Source: a virus. From it: a stretch of DNA of 64,000 nucleotides. Under the pieces are notes generated by a model, which saw nothing but the letters and a program-made list of their open reading frames with translations, was not told where the DNA came from and did not search any database. The stretch lies in the IMG/VR virus record IMGVR_UViG_3300028030_000005, positions 33,646 through 97,645 of that record. One strand, given 5' to 3'. Below are positions 1 through 8,951 of the stretch, one piece after another (the stretch's first letter is position 1; each line of letters opens with the position of its first letter). The translations under genes and the position numbers were made by a program.

Positions 1-845
1 CTATCAATTGGTCCTGGAGTGTGTTTGAATTTAGCTTCAGTCACTGTAATCATCGGACTCTGTTCATTGAGAGTATTTATCGTATCAGTTTCTTTTGATA
101 GAAAGGCAAATATATTTCTTATTCTCAAATCAACAATTGTAAGATTGCCAGCATTATTAGTAACTTTTGCTAATAAAAATTCCTTACCATCGATAACAAC
201 ATCACTTGCACGTAGTTCTACTTGATAGTGGTCATTGATGAATGGGAACTCATCACTAACTGATTGAATCGTTCCTGGAGTGAATGTTCCTATGATTCGA
301 TACTTTTGAGATTGTTCGTTTTGTAAGATATCGGCAGCAACATTTAACGCTGCTATTGTATCTGACTGTACGGATTGTATTATGTACTTGCCAGTATTCT
401 TTGTTGAGTACGGAAAGTCTATTACAGATGCAAAGTTTGGCAATCCTCTCAGTCGCTCTGTAAACTGCGTCGACGTTCCCATTATCGTGCCATCTTGCTG
501 AATGTCAACTAATCCTTGCTCTATTGACGTTTGTTTATAAGAAACTACCACATATCTTGGAATGTTGTCAGGTGGTACTGTCAAAACGTCAACTAAGTCT
601 TGTTTGATATCTATAACGTTAAGCTCGTCGTCGATGGCAATTCCTGCTCTCACAGTCAGTTTTCCCAGAGCAGAATCGACTACCTGTAAATTCTCAAAAC
701 TTTGCGAATGATATGGCTTAACTACTCCATATGACGATATCATCTGTTTTAATATCTTTTCATATCCTTCGTATTTTACAGAATTAATCAAATGTTTTAT
801 TTCTTGCAGACCTAAAAATAGGTCGTTTGAAAGTTTTAGATTCAT
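1..845 (-). CDS. Putative baseplate/tail structural protein, partial
   Basis: The ATG at 845 overlaps the stop of the upstream gene (ATGA). The frame stays open to the left edge, giving at least 281 codons without a stop, so the 3' end is outside the window. The protein begins MNLKLSNDLFLGLQEIKHL. I recognise no family. The sequence looks like a soluble alpha/beta virion protein, with no signal peptide or membrane segment. Its place at the end of the baseplate operon, after the baseplate J and adhesin genes, suggests a baseplate or fibre-attachment role; that is inference from position only. Confidence 0.75.
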   Translation of the reverse strand, partial: MNLKLSNDLFLGLQEIKHLINSVKYEGYEKILKQMISSYGVVKPYHSQSFENLQVVDSALGKLTVRAGIAIDDELNVIDIKQDLVDVLTVPPDNIPRYVVVSYKQTSIEQGLVDIQQDGTIMGTSTQFTERLRGLPNFASVIDFPYSTKNTGKYIIQSVQSDTIAALNVAADILQNEQSQKYRIIGTFTPGTIQSVSDEFPFINDHYQVELRASDVVIDGKEFLLAKVTNNAGNLTIVDLRIRNIFAFLSKETDTINTLNEQSPMITVTEAKFKHTPGPID

Positions 846-2389
846 AATAAATTTAATTTTGTTGTCATTCTATATGGTAACAGAGTATTGTTCATCACTT
901 CCTGCAAACACACTTCATTCAACGAAGCATTGTTTTTTATCCACGCCTCAATGAATGGATTATTGGTTGCTTTAGAATAGGCTGTTTTTAGCGGCTTAAA
1001 CTCTACATTACGAACTTGTATTTTTGAATCAGCATCAGCATCGAGTAAAATTTCAACAAACGTTTTAACAGCATCTATGTGCTGTTTTAAATTACTTCCG
1101 TAACCAATACTCGGAACTGCCGTAGATGGGTCTGTTTGAATTGCGATATCAGCTCCCCACAATATTACCCTAACTTCATACCAATTTTCTAACTTTGCAA
1201 ATTTCATTTGGTCAATTGCTATGTTAGATAGCCCTCCTTGAATAGATGCAGGATTCACGTCGTTATTCAATACATCTTTTGACCACATTTTAACGGTGAG
1301 CCTTGAATTATTGTCTAACGCCCTTACTTGAAATTGCAGTTGGTAGCTTAGTAAACTGTCTGTCGTTGTCCAGAACTTGTTAGCTGTCGCACTATCAATA
1401 GAAATTCCTTTGGCAGGACCTCCGGCTTGTTGTTTTATATTCAAAATAGCATCCATTTCGTTTGGTTGCCAATCTACGTCACAAAAACTCTCATCTATTG
1501 GAAAGTTTGCTCCATCTGCTCTATCTCTGTATAGTTGAAACAGCTTTACGTAGTCACGGTTATTTTCAATTCCTTTATATAAAGGACTGTGATGATTCAA
1601 CCACCATCCTGTATTGTGTCCTTTATTGATTGCTATTAAAAATTCATCGTAATCTTGTTTGTTGATGATTCGAAACAATTCGTCAGTGAAACGACGCGTT
1701 CCTCTATAATTATATTGACGAAATCTGTTTTTTGATAGAGTTTGTAATCTCGTTAAGTCAACATCTCCTGTATTTATGTCCCTAACTTGTAGGTATTTTC
1801 GAAGTAATGTAGAATCGTTGTTTGTTTTTTCGAAATATCTCGCATATATAACAAACATTGCGTAGTAACACGCGATACTACGCCAAAAATCAATGTAGTC
1901 TCTATCCTCGTCATTTTGGTTTTGATTGGTGTTACGAGTCATTGCTTTCATTACAATTCCCGGTTGATAAAGCTTGTTTGTTACGTTAAGACACCAATCT
2001 AATATATCGGGCTGACAACAAGTGAATACAGATGAAAATACAGATGAGTTGAAACTATCACCACACTCTCTTTCTATCGATTGATATTCAATTGTTGTAT
2101 AATCCCAACGAATTGTTCCTGATGCAGAACCTTCTCTGGTGTATCGAAATTCGATATCAAAATCAAATTGTGGTTGAATAGGTATGTCTTGTAACGATTG
2201 CTGAGTTAGTGACTGAAACTCTGTCCAGTTTATTCCATCAATTGTATAGCGAAATTCGCGACGCAACGTATGTGTAGCATCTTCTCCTATCACAGATTCA
2301 GTATATCCTGTGATAGATTGAATACCACTCGTTGGATGGTCGAGTTTGAACAGTCTTATATCTCCTACGTTAACAAATACGTTATTCAT
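842..2389 (-). CDS. Putative baseplate/tail-associated structural protein
   Basis: About 515 residues from the ATG at 2389, two bases after the stop of the small gene at 2391. A TTG five codons further upstream (2404) is in frame but would overlap that gene. The N-terminal third is beta-rich with aromatic 'FRYTIDG'-type strands. The centre is helical and charged and contains a Cys-Cys pair (FTCCQPD). The C-terminal part again looks beta-rich. I recognise no family. It sits between the glycosyltransferase/adhesin pair and another unknown structural gene, which points to a baseplate or fibre component (inference). Confidence 0.8.
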   Translation of the reverse strand: MNNVFVNVGDIRLFKLDHPTSGIQSITGYTESVIGEDATHTLRREFRYTIDGINWTEFQSLTQQSLQDIPIQPQFDFDIEFRYTREGSASGTIRWDYTTIEYQSIERECGDSFNSSVFSSVFTCCQPDILDWCLNVTNKLYQPGIVMKAMTRNTNQNQNDEDRDYIDFWRSIACYYAMFVIYARYFEKTNNDSTLLRKYLQVRDINTGDVDLTRLQTLSKNRFRQYNYRGTRRFTDELFRIINKQDYDEFLIAINKGHNTGWWLNHHSPLYKGIENNRDYVKLFQLYRDRADGANFPIDESFCDVDWQPNEMDAILNIKQQAGGPAKGISIDSATANKFWTTTDSLLSYQLQFQVRALDNNSRLTVKMWSKDVLNNDVNPASIQGGLSNIAIDQMKFAKLENWYEVRVILWGADIAIQTDPSTAVPSIGYGSNLKQHIDAVKTFVEILLDADADSKIQVRNVEFKPLKTAYSKATNNPFIEAWIKNNASLNEVCLQEVMNNTLLPYRMTTKLNLL

Positions 2390-2390
2390 A

Positions 2391-2528
2391 TTACCACTTA
2401 CCAATTAAGTTTTTTTCATCATCACTATAATAAGGATACGAATTGCCTTGATGAATAGTGTGAGTAACTGATTGAATTGTCTTTACTAATACATAAGCAA
2501 CTATAAAAATTAAAAATAACTTCCCCAT
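2391..2528 (-). CDS. Small membrane protein (45 aa)
   Basis: ATG at 2528 to TAA at 2391, 45 codons. Residues 4-15 or so (LFLIFIVAYVLV) form one hydrophobic segment and the rest is polar, ending NLIGKW: a single-pass topology. A repeated promoter-leader element lies directly upstream, the same one that precedes the amidase gene. The following gene starts two bases after the stop. Function unknown; being within the tail module and sharing a leader with the endolysin it could have a lysis-related role, but nothing in the sequence proves it. Confidence 0.65.
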   Translation of the reverse strand: MGKLFLIFIVAYVLVKTIQSVTHTIHQGNSYPYYSDDEKNLIGKW

Positions 2529-2550
2529 ATGTAATTTTTGTGTAAACTTA
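2529..2550 (-). promoter_or_regulatory. Late-type promoter-leader element, copy 1
   Basis: On the minus strand TAAGTTTA (2550-2543) is followed by CACAAAAATTACAT and the ATG. The same stretch recurs before the amidase gene (8111-8132), and a variant precedes the gene at 35716. TAAGTTTA fits the TAnnTTTG/A -7 box of Bacteroidota promoters. I see no TTG at the usual 19-20 base distance here, so it may need another factor, or may be mainly a translation leader. Confidence 0.45.
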
Positions 2551-3333
2551 CAATTTTTTCATCAAATTCCGATATATTATCGGATAGTTTTGTCGGAAAC
2601 GGTCATCAATTCGTTTTTTCCATACATCTTTGTACTTAGAAATTCCGTATAAATGAACATATCCTTTCTCAATAGCTTGTTGATTTTGTTGTTCAAGTGT
2701 GTGTCCTGGCAATAATACATCGACGCTCCATTGATTTTGTTGAGATAAACACGCCAACAAGTACTGTTCGATTATAATATTGGGCTCTGACATTTGTTTG
2801 GCTACTGATTTTAATTGATTCATCCAAACATTGTAATTTTCGATATAAACGGTTTTTTTATTTGAATCAGCGAATCCTACCACGCCGTGATTAAAACTGT
2901 AATCTAACATAGTGAAAAACGGTAATTCTTGTAAATGATGAGCTATTCTATTCAACTGAGAGAGATAGTGTTTATTGAATTGCTGTTTTTCAACTCTTTC
3001 TACAATAATTCTATCAAAATCAGGTAGTGGTTTAGATAGAAATACGTCTCCGTCAATATGAATAAATTTACCTTGTGTTCGTTCAATCGCTTCTATTTTC
3101 GAAGTTGTCCAAAATAAATTATTTGGTGGATTGTTTAGTGTTTTTATATCAGCAGGAAGCGAATCAAATAAAAACGCATCACTATCTGATATGTATAACT
3201 CAATGTCGTGAAATCTACTCGCTTGTAATATAGATAGCTGAAACATTTTAATTGTCTCGATATATTTATCACCTTGATTCCATCTCCCTTGTCGGATTGG
3301 TTGTGTGTGTAAACTGTAAACTAACTTTCCCAA
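2548..3333 (-). CDS. GT-A type glycosyltransferase-like protein
   Basis: 261 residues starting at a TTG (3333). The start is supported by alignment with the paralogue at 47841-48686: VYSLHTQPIRQGRW here against IYSMDTAALRNARW there. Residues 91-99 read IHIDGDVFL, a DxD-type metal/nucleotide-sugar motif with the preceding strand expected of GT-A enzymes. The C-terminus (HLYGISKYKD) also matches the paralogue (YYGYSKYDD). It overlaps the adhesin gene by 13 bases, so a virion adhesin or baseplate protein is a plausible acceptor (inference). The donor sugar is unknown. It could instead modify host surface glycans. Confidence 0.7.
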   Translation of the reverse strand: MGKLVYSLHTQPIRQGRWNQGDKYIETIKMFQLSILQASRFHDIELYISDSDAFLFDSLPADIKTLNNPPNNLFWTTSKIEAIERTQGKFIHIDGDVFLSKPLPDFDRIIVERVEKQQFNKHYLSQLNRIAHHLQELPFFTMLDYSFNHGVVGFADSNKKTVYIENYNVWMNQLKSVAKQMSEPNIIIEQYLLACLSQQNQWSVDVLLPGHTLEQQNQQAIEKGYVHLYGISKYKDVWKKRIDDRFRQNYPIIYRNLMKKL

Positions 3334-4847
3334 TTTCCTAATACTTGTGAATCGTTATTATAGTAACAATCAGCGTCTGATTTTATTTGCATATCTATCT
3401 GAGCAACATTGCTCCACGCTTGTCCGTCACTTGCTTGATAGTCAAAAATATATTCTCTCAAATCGTCAGAATCTGATTGATATGAAATGTCGTCAATTTG
3501 AGATGTCGTGAATTCTTGTCCAGAAACAATCGGTGTATTGTTGTATAATAACTGTCCTGCTGCTGGTAGTGTATTAAATCTTATTTTAGCCAACGAATCG
3601 CCATCTTGGTCGTCAAATTCGTCGATAAATAATTGTTGATAAAAATCGAACGTTGAATTTGGACACATTTGGATTGCAAAATCGCCTGCTTCCGGTGGAT
3701 GATTTACGTGAGCAACATCGATATTGATTTCTCCCATATTACTTGTTAGTGGTAGTATCTCACAACTATCTATAATCCTAAAATTGAACTGTGCATATCC
3801 ATTGCCATACGTATCTTGTTCTGGAATAAATCTCAATAACAAGTTGTTTGTTGGGTCGATTATTATTTGCTGTCCTACAGAAACCGGCAAGCTATTGTAT
3901 TCTAAATTCCCTCTATTTGGTAACGACTCTATTATGATTATGTGCGGCAAGTCTCCGTCTGCATCAATAAATATACCTGTCCAGAATTGATAAGAAAATT
4001 CAAAAATGCTGTTTTCATAAATAGCTCTACTTGTACTGGTCACGCTTGGCTTGTTGTTTGAGTTTATTCTCAGCGTAACTGCGTTACTATACATTGCAGA
4101 TGTATCATCTGTCACTGCAAATTGAAAGCTGTCTGAAGGACGTCCTATTTGCAGGGGATGAGATTCATATATCAAATCTCCGCTTTCTATTTGGCTGATT
4201 AGTATTTCGTCACCTACATTACACAATATTCCTGCTAACGACAATTCATTGGTAGGTAGTGTTATTAATTTTATTTTAGTAGGCAGGTTGTTTTGTAAAT
4301 CAACGTAATTTTGCAAAAAATCTAATTTATTAAACTGATATAAAGTATCAGATTCAATACAAACATCATTATCACTAATTTGTGGTGGAGTGTTAGCGCG
4401 AACATAAACTGTTACTACTGCCTGATTCGACCAGCGATTTGGATTTCCTCCTGAATCGGCTATTTGAATAGTAAATTCGTCGTGCGGCATTCCGTATGTA
4501 TTTGGATTTGGAATGTAGGTAAGGTTGTCTAAATCGTCGTAAGGAATAACCTGATTTAATACAACGTCAATATTATTGTATTGAAGCGTTCCTCGAGTAG
4601 GTAGCGACGTTATTCTAATTTGCACAATCTGCTCTCCGGCTTGTAGTCCTGAAGTTGCATTGTCTATCAACGATTCATTAAAATCAAATTCATCGTTCCA
4701 TTGCATTACAAACCAAAAATCACTCAACGTTGGTGGTGTATTGTGTGTTGTGCTGTTAGTTGATAAAATCGTTATCGTATCGCCGTTAATTAGCGACGAA
4801 TATTCAGTTAACGTTTCGTTTATGTGTGTGAGATTTATATAGCTCAT
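3321..4847 (-). CDS. Cadherin/CSPG-like repeat protein, likely tail adhesin
   Basis: 508 residues built from about four tandem units of roughly 110 residues. Each has the pattern 'SLP.RG.L.YN', a 'V..G..I' turn and a 'Y.P...G.D.F.F...D' strand region, typical of cadherin-like or CSPG-type beta-sandwich repeats (roughly 36-145, 152-255, 262-380, 384-490). There is no signal peptide. It begins where the baseplate J gene ends (4-base overlap) and overlaps a glycosyltransferase gene downstream. Likely a fibre or adhesin attached to the baseplate that contacts host surface glycans. The repeat assignment is visible in the sequence; the receptor role is inference. Confidence 0.7.
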   Translation of the reverse strand: MSYINLTHINETLTEYSSLINGDTITILSTNSTTHNTPPTLSDFWFVMQWNDEFDFNESLIDNATSGLQAGEQIVQIRITSLPTRGTLQYNNIDVVLNQVIPYDDLDNLTYIPNPNTYGMPHDEFTIQIADSGGNPNRWSNQAVVTVYVRANTPPQISDNDVCIESDTLYQFNKLDFLQNYVDLQNNLPTKIKLITLPTNELSLAGILCNVGDEILISQIESGDLIYESHPLQIGRPSDSFQFAVTDDTSAMYSNAVTLRINSNNKPSVTSTSRAIYENSIFEFSYQFWTGIFIDADGDLPHIIIIESLPNRGNLEYNSLPVSVGQQIIIDPTNNLLLRFIPEQDTYGNGYAQFNFRIIDSCEILPLTSNMGEINIDVAHVNHPPEAGDFAIQMCPNSTFDFYQQLFIDEFDDQDGDSLAKIRFNTLPAAGQLLYNNTPIVSGQEFTTSQIDDISYQSDSDDLREYIFDYQASDGQAWSNVAQIDMQIKSDADCYYNNDSQVLGNWES

Positions 4848-6031
4848 ATTATGGTAGATTGATAGTCAACGTCTATATTGTTTGGATAGTAAATCGGGTC
4901 AATGATACCAGAATTATCAATCATAACATCTCCTTGTAGGTCTCTAATAATAAAGCTTCGTATTCTCGGTAAATGTCCTGCATATGTAGCTATATCTGCT
5001 CGCGGATTAAAAAACTGGTCTGGTACATACTTTACAGCAGAATGTTGCTTTACAATTTGTAGTAGGTCATCCCATTGAACTGTTTGCATAGGATTCCAGT
5101 AGCGATAATCAAAGTACTTAGCAAATTGTTGCTGAATCTCTTGTCGAACTTGGTCTGCGTTTGCAGTCTGAATCAACTCTGCTCTAAAATCTATGTCTAT
5201 CAATTTGTATTCTATGTTTTTCACAACGACGTTGATACTGTTATTACTGATATGATTGTAATCTATCAGCGATAAGTAGGGAGATATATCAATTGCGAGC
5301 TGATTTAATTCGTTTTGTGTAAGGTCTATTCCGTTTTGTGTCGAGATTGCCAACACTAATTGTTGTTGTGCATTTACTCCATAATTATGAACACTGAGAA
5401 TGTTAGAATTGAATTTCAATAAAACTTGCGTAAGGTAGTCCATCGTTCCTCTTGCTAATACATTCGGACCTTTCTTTATTCGTTTTCTGAATAATTCGTC
5501 TGATTCAATATCACGACCTCCAGTAGCGTGATATTCGTTCACTACATATTGATGTCCTACAGGTTCAGGAGTTACTTGTGTAATTGATAATGGCGGAACA
5601 TTGGTTGATTTTCCGGTAGATTGACTTCTTACCTTGGCATATCCATACCCTTCTGAACCTACTATAAAATCATCTGTAAGTTCGAATACAACACCATTTG
5701 CTTGAAATAAATTAGTTGCCGCTTGATATGTGGTTCCTGGGTCTGCCACTAACTTGATGTATGTCGTAGATTTACTTGCCCCATATCTCGGAGCAATTCC
5801 TTCTCTCTCTGCAATATCATCTAAATGATATCCGTACGCATATTCAGGAAACAAATGACTTTCTACCAGAGCGATGTCTTTTAATGCTTTTTGTGCAACT
5901 TTCGCCGTTCCATAAGCAATTCCATTCAAAATAGATTCGTCAGAAACCTTAGTTACTTTGTCGGTTTTGTTTAGTAAAACCTCTATGTAGATTCTTTTTA
6001 ATTCCTCTACCGTACTTACGCGTGTAATCAT
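4844..6031 (-). CDS. Baseplate J-like wedge protein
   Basis: 395 residues. The family pattern of baseplate J / T4 gp6-type wedge proteins is clear: the N-terminal helical part with HLDDIAEREGI, the 'DPGTTYQAATNLFQANGVVFEL' type beta region, the GGRDIESDELFRKRI segment near residue 190, and an alpha/beta C-terminal half. It forms the inner wedge ring that triggers sheath contraction. Neighbours fit: a gp25-like candidate upstream and the adhesin downstream, with 4-base overlaps on both sides, so the genes are translationally coupled. Confidence 0.88.
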   Translation of the reverse strand: MITRVSTVEELKRIYIEVLLNKTDKVTKVSDESILNGIAYGTAKVAQKALKDIALVESHLFPEYAYGYHLDDIAEREGIAPRYGASKSTTYIKLVADPGTTYQAATNLFQANGVVFELTDDFIVGSEGYGYAKVRSQSTGKSTNVPPLSITQVTPEPVGHQYVVNEYHATGGRDIESDELFRKRIKKGPNVLARGTMDYLTQVLLKFNSNILSVHNYGVNAQQQLVLAISTQNGIDLTQNELNQLAIDISPYLSLIDYNHISNNSINVVVKNIEYKLIDIDFRAELIQTANADQVRQEIQQQFAKYFDYRYWNPMQTVQWDDLLQIVKQHSAVKYVPDQFFNPRADIATYAGHLPRIRSFIIRDLQGDVMIDNSGIIDPIYYPNNIDVDYQSTII

Positions 6032-6936
6032 AGCTGTATTGTTTTTTCTATCTCTTCTCCGAGACGTGTTCTTACCGTAAAATCAATAAACAAAGCATCT
6101 TGCTTGTTTGATATGTTTGTGATATTCAGTGCGGTCAGTGTATCATCTTTTCTAAATGTTTGATAAAACTGTCTAAATATCACTGGATATGCGATTGAGT
6201 GCCTGTTTTCTCCTATAATTAAGTTTGTTTGCAGTCCGTCGGTGGCAAATTCCGGAGTGCTACCATACCTCAACTCAGTCAATATATCGACTGCCTGAAT
6301 AACTGTTTGTTTATACGACAGCGCCTTCAAATCGTCATTTTCAAATGTTATTATTCGATTTATGTCGATTCCATAAACTCTTTCGCCGTATATATTATCG
6401 ACAACCGAATCAAGTTTTATTGTCAATTTGCCGAGATATCCTACCAACAAAGAGTTTCCTCCAGACAAATCATAATCTTGTTCTGACAAGTCATTTCTCA
6501 AAGCTATCGTTGCCCATTGATTGTCGTTATCTTTGTATCCAAAATCACTCGATAATTGCTCCAATGTTTGTAGCTGTTTCAGTTGACGAATTACCTCTAC
6601 ATTTGGATTAAAGTTGTTTTTGCTTATAGCACTTCTTAGCCACTTACTGCTATTTTCAATTGTAAGTAAGCTGATGTGCATATTATCCAACAACTCAATC
6701 AGTTGCCAAAATTCTGCATTCTGCATTCTATCTCGATGTAGCTCAATTTGCTCCAATATATCACGTGATTGTTGTAATAATTTACTTAAATTGTTAAAAG
6801 CATTTTTGTCTGCATCAGATACTCCGAGATAATAGTCTAATATTCGTTCTTTATCGGTATCCATAAACTCAACAAAGTTCGATATATATAATTTTAATGG
6901 GTATCTTGTTATATGTATAAACTTATCAATTACCAT
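6028..6936 (-). CDS. Baseplate protein, possible gp25-like C-terminal domain
   Basis: 302 residues. The first about 190 are helical and charged with a coiled-coil look. The last about 110, from ELRYGSTPEFATDGL onwards, resemble the GpW/gp25 lysozyme-like wedge fold: a 'P.F...GL' entry, a central helix with R and D/K residues (FRQFYQTFRKDDTLTAL), then a final hairpin. It lies immediately upstream of baseplate J with a 4-base overlap, where a gp25 homologue is normal. The gp25 assignment is weak; an extended wedge protein is the safer description. Confidence 0.6.
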   Translation of the reverse strand: MVIDKFIHITRYPLKLYISNFVEFMDTDKERILDYYLGVSDADKNAFNNLSKLLQQSRDILEQIELHRDRMQNAEFWQLIELLDNMHISLLTIENSSKWLRSAISKNNFNPNVEVIRQLKQLQTLEQLSSDFGYKDNDNQWATIALRNDLSEQDYDLSGGNSLLVGYLGKLTIKLDSVVDNIYGERVYGIDINRIITFENDDLKALSYKQTVIQAVDILTELRYGSTPEFATDGLQTNLIIGENRHSIAYPVIFRQFYQTFRKDDTLTALNITNISNKQDALFIDFTVRTRLGEEIEKTIQL

Positions 6937-7634
6937 TGTAGATTTCGGATTGAATTCGTTAGTTGATTGATTGATTGATTTAACACTCTCATTGACGTTG
7001 CTGTTTTTAATGACTTTTTATTTTCAAGAATAATTCTATCAATAGGAGCAATCGTCGTCATATTCAATGTGTAGTGCCACATCATATTTGATTGAGATTC
7101 GTCTTGTCTTAATTGAAAAGCATTGATTTTTACAAGATAATTGTGATTCAGACTCGGATTGTATAGAAATAACAAGTGTGGTTGTCCATAATCGTCTAAC
7201 TTTGTTGATTTTTCTTTTATCGACTCTAATACCTTTATTGACCCATATCCTGTTTTGAATTTTGCATTGAATACATTAGTTTTCACTGACTTATCATCTG
7301 AAAAATATCCTTTAGCAGATTGAGTCCTACTCATATCGCTTAACAATAAACGAAATTTTCTACCAAAAGTGCCTGTTATCACGTATTTTCTCGGAACAAA
7401 TGATTCGCTATCTAAAACAGTTACTCCACCTAATGTCTGTTTGACGTTAGTTAATGGTTGACTATTGTAGTCAATTGATTTTGGATTGACAGGAAATGTT
7501 AAAAACTCTACTGTCTTGCCCTTACTATTGACAAGCTCTAATGTAATAGCATAGTACTCAAAGTCATTTGGATACTTTGCTGCCAATCCTGCTCTACCAA
7601 TATTCGCTAATAACTGCTTTGCTTGTTCAATCAT
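6930..7634 (-). CDS. Tail-tube/baseplate connector protein
   Basis: 234 residues. The segment FPVNPKSIDYNSQP followed by QTLGGVTVLDSESFVPRKY and a GTFGRKFR turn resembles the opening of baseplate connector proteins of the XkdP/gp53 type, which link the tail tube end to the hub. No LysM tail is visible; the C-terminus is a basic helix rich in Asn and Gln. It lies between the endolysin and the wedge genes with short overlaps on each side. Family assignment is by pattern only, so moderate confidence. Confidence 0.6.
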   Translation of the reverse strand: MIEQAKQLLANIGRAGLAAKYPNDFEYYAITLELVNSKGKTVEFLTFPVNPKSIDYNSQPLTNVKQTLGGVTVLDSESFVPRKYVITGTFGRKFRLLLSDMSRTQSAKGYFSDDKSVKTNVFNAKFKTGYGSIKVLESIKEKSTKLDDYGQPHLLFLYNPSLNHNYLVKINAFQLRQDESQSNMMWHYTLNMTTIAPIDRIILENKKSLKTATSMRVLNQSINQLTNSIRNLQW

Positions 7635-8110
7635 AAGATGTGTTTCTCATCAATCCCAATTGAGCGTAACCAACTCGGAACATCGAAACTTGGACACGCC
7701 TTATTTGCTAATTGATTATGTCCTACTACCACAATGTCGGGATGTCTTAAAATTGTGTATTTGACGTACGTTTCTAATGCTTTACGTTGTTCGTCTGTGC
7801 GCGTATCTTTTGGCGGATAGTGTTGAAATTCAGCTGGTTTATATTCTGATGCTCCACCAACATAAACTACGTGACGTGAATGTGAGTTGTGTCCGCGAAC
7901 ACCATTCGTTAATTCCCACGGCTCTACTAAATCGTCTTGGTCGTATGGTACAAGATTTTCTAACTTACCATCAAGATGAATCATATCACTATAACCAACT
8001 CTTTTCCATCCTCGCTCTTTTAAATGCCATTTTTCAATATCTTTTCTTGATACAGGACGTCCTTCAGGTGTGTCTGTACAGTGAATAACTAAATACTTTA
8101 ACTTTGCCAT
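7631..8110 (-). CDS. N-acetylmuramoyl-L-alanine amidase, endolysin
   Basis: 159 residues, the size of T7 lysozyme, with the amidase_2 zinc ligands His10 (YLVIHCTDTPEG), His131 (VVGHNQ) and Cys139 (KACPSFDVP). Tyr40 and Lys137 stand where T7 lysozyme has its catalytic Tyr and Lys. It cleaves the amide between MurNAc and L-Ala in peptidoglycan. No signal peptide, so release needs the holin at 23727-24296. A repeated promoter-leader lies just upstream. Its location inside the baseplate operon would also allow a virion-associated role, but a free endolysin is more likely. Confidence 0.93.
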   Translation of the reverse strand: MAKLKYLVIHCTDTPEGRPVSRKDIEKWHLKERGWKRVGYSDMIHLDGKLENLVPYDQDDLVEPWELTNGVRGHNSHSRHVVYVGGASEYKPAEFQHYPPKDTRTDEQRKALETYVKYTILRHPDIVVVGHNQLANKACPSFDVPSWLRSIGIDEKHIL

Positions 8111-8132
8111 ATGTAATTTTTGTGTAAACTTA
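8111..8132 (-). promoter_or_regulatory. Late-type promoter-leader element, copy 2
   Basis: Minus strand TAAGTTTA (8132-8125), then CACAAAAATTACAT before the amidase ATG at 8110. Identical over more than 20 bases to the element at 2529-2550. No good TTG box 19-20 bases upstream. Confidence 0.45.
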
Positions 8133-8144
8133 CGAAAAAATAAC

Positions 8145-8951
8145 TTATTCTACCAGCACCTTATTGCTCAATAAAGAATCTATCTTTTGTAAAATATTTG
8201 AAAATGTTGATTGGTTGATTGGTGGTGTAGATGTTACAGGAGCTCCTGCTACCATTGTGGTTACTTGAATCTGCTGACACGCAGTTATCAAATCTTTTAA
8301 CAGTTTTTTAAGCTCGTCTCCCAGTACAACCGGATGTTTTGCATTCTTACCTATCTCAATTTGCTTATCGATTTTGATAGCACTATCAACAGACTCTACC
8401 GTCAACTCAATCACTTCTGATGCATCGAGCTCGATTTGTTTTTGTGAAATATTGATTGATGATTGTATTTCGTCTGCAATGGCCTTAAATGCAATACTTG
8501 ACCCTATCGATGGTTGAGAATGTACTACCACACTATACGTTCCTGAAGTTAAATCAATTGTTCTGCTATAACTAATAGATTCGAATTGCTTATGTTGTAC
8601 ATATCTATTTTCTTGCATTAATTGCGTCTCATCGGCTCGTAAATGAGTTGATACGATTGAAACCTGACTATTTTCATCAACAACATATCTGACTAACGTT
8701 CCGTATTGTCCTGGTAGTTGTGGAAATGTTAGTTCGTCGATTAATTCTTTTGGAATTGACACGTTATTTATCACTTGATTGTAGTTTGTTACTATACTAC
8801 ATAAAAGAGTTGAATATACGTGATTTATATACTGATTTCTTTGTATATCTGATGGAACGATTACATAGGCAAATCCGCCTTGCTTATTCTTATCAATATC
8901 AACGCGCTTCGTTAATTTCAGTGATTTATGTAATCTACGATTTTTTGCCAT
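8145..8951 (-). CDS. Baseplate spike/hub-associated protein (gpV-like C-terminus)
   Basis: I chose ATG 8951 (MAKNRRLHKS); an in-frame ATG at 8990 would add 13 residues and a long overlap with the upstream hub gene. About 268 residues. The C-terminal segment with VVLGDELKKLLKDLI followed by a Pro/Thr-rich stretch and a final helix (ILQKIDSLLSN) resembles the tail of many phage baseplate assembly V / spike-type proteins. The N-terminal part is beta-rich. It lies directly after the hub gene and before the endolysin. Role inferred from that context. Confidence 0.6.
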   Translation of the reverse strand: MAKNRRLHKSLKLTKRVDIDKNKQGGFAYVIVPSDIQRNQYINHVYSTLLCSIVTNYNQVINNVSIPKELIDELTFPQLPGQYGTLVRYVVDENSQVSIVSTHLRADETQLMQENRYVQHKQFESISYSRTIDLTSGTYSVVVHSQPSIGSSIAFKAIADEIQSSINISQKQIELDASEVIELTVESVDSAIKIDKQIEIGKNAKHPVVLGDELKKLLKDLITACQQIQVTTMVAGAPVTSTPPINQSTFSNILQKIDSLLSNKVLVE

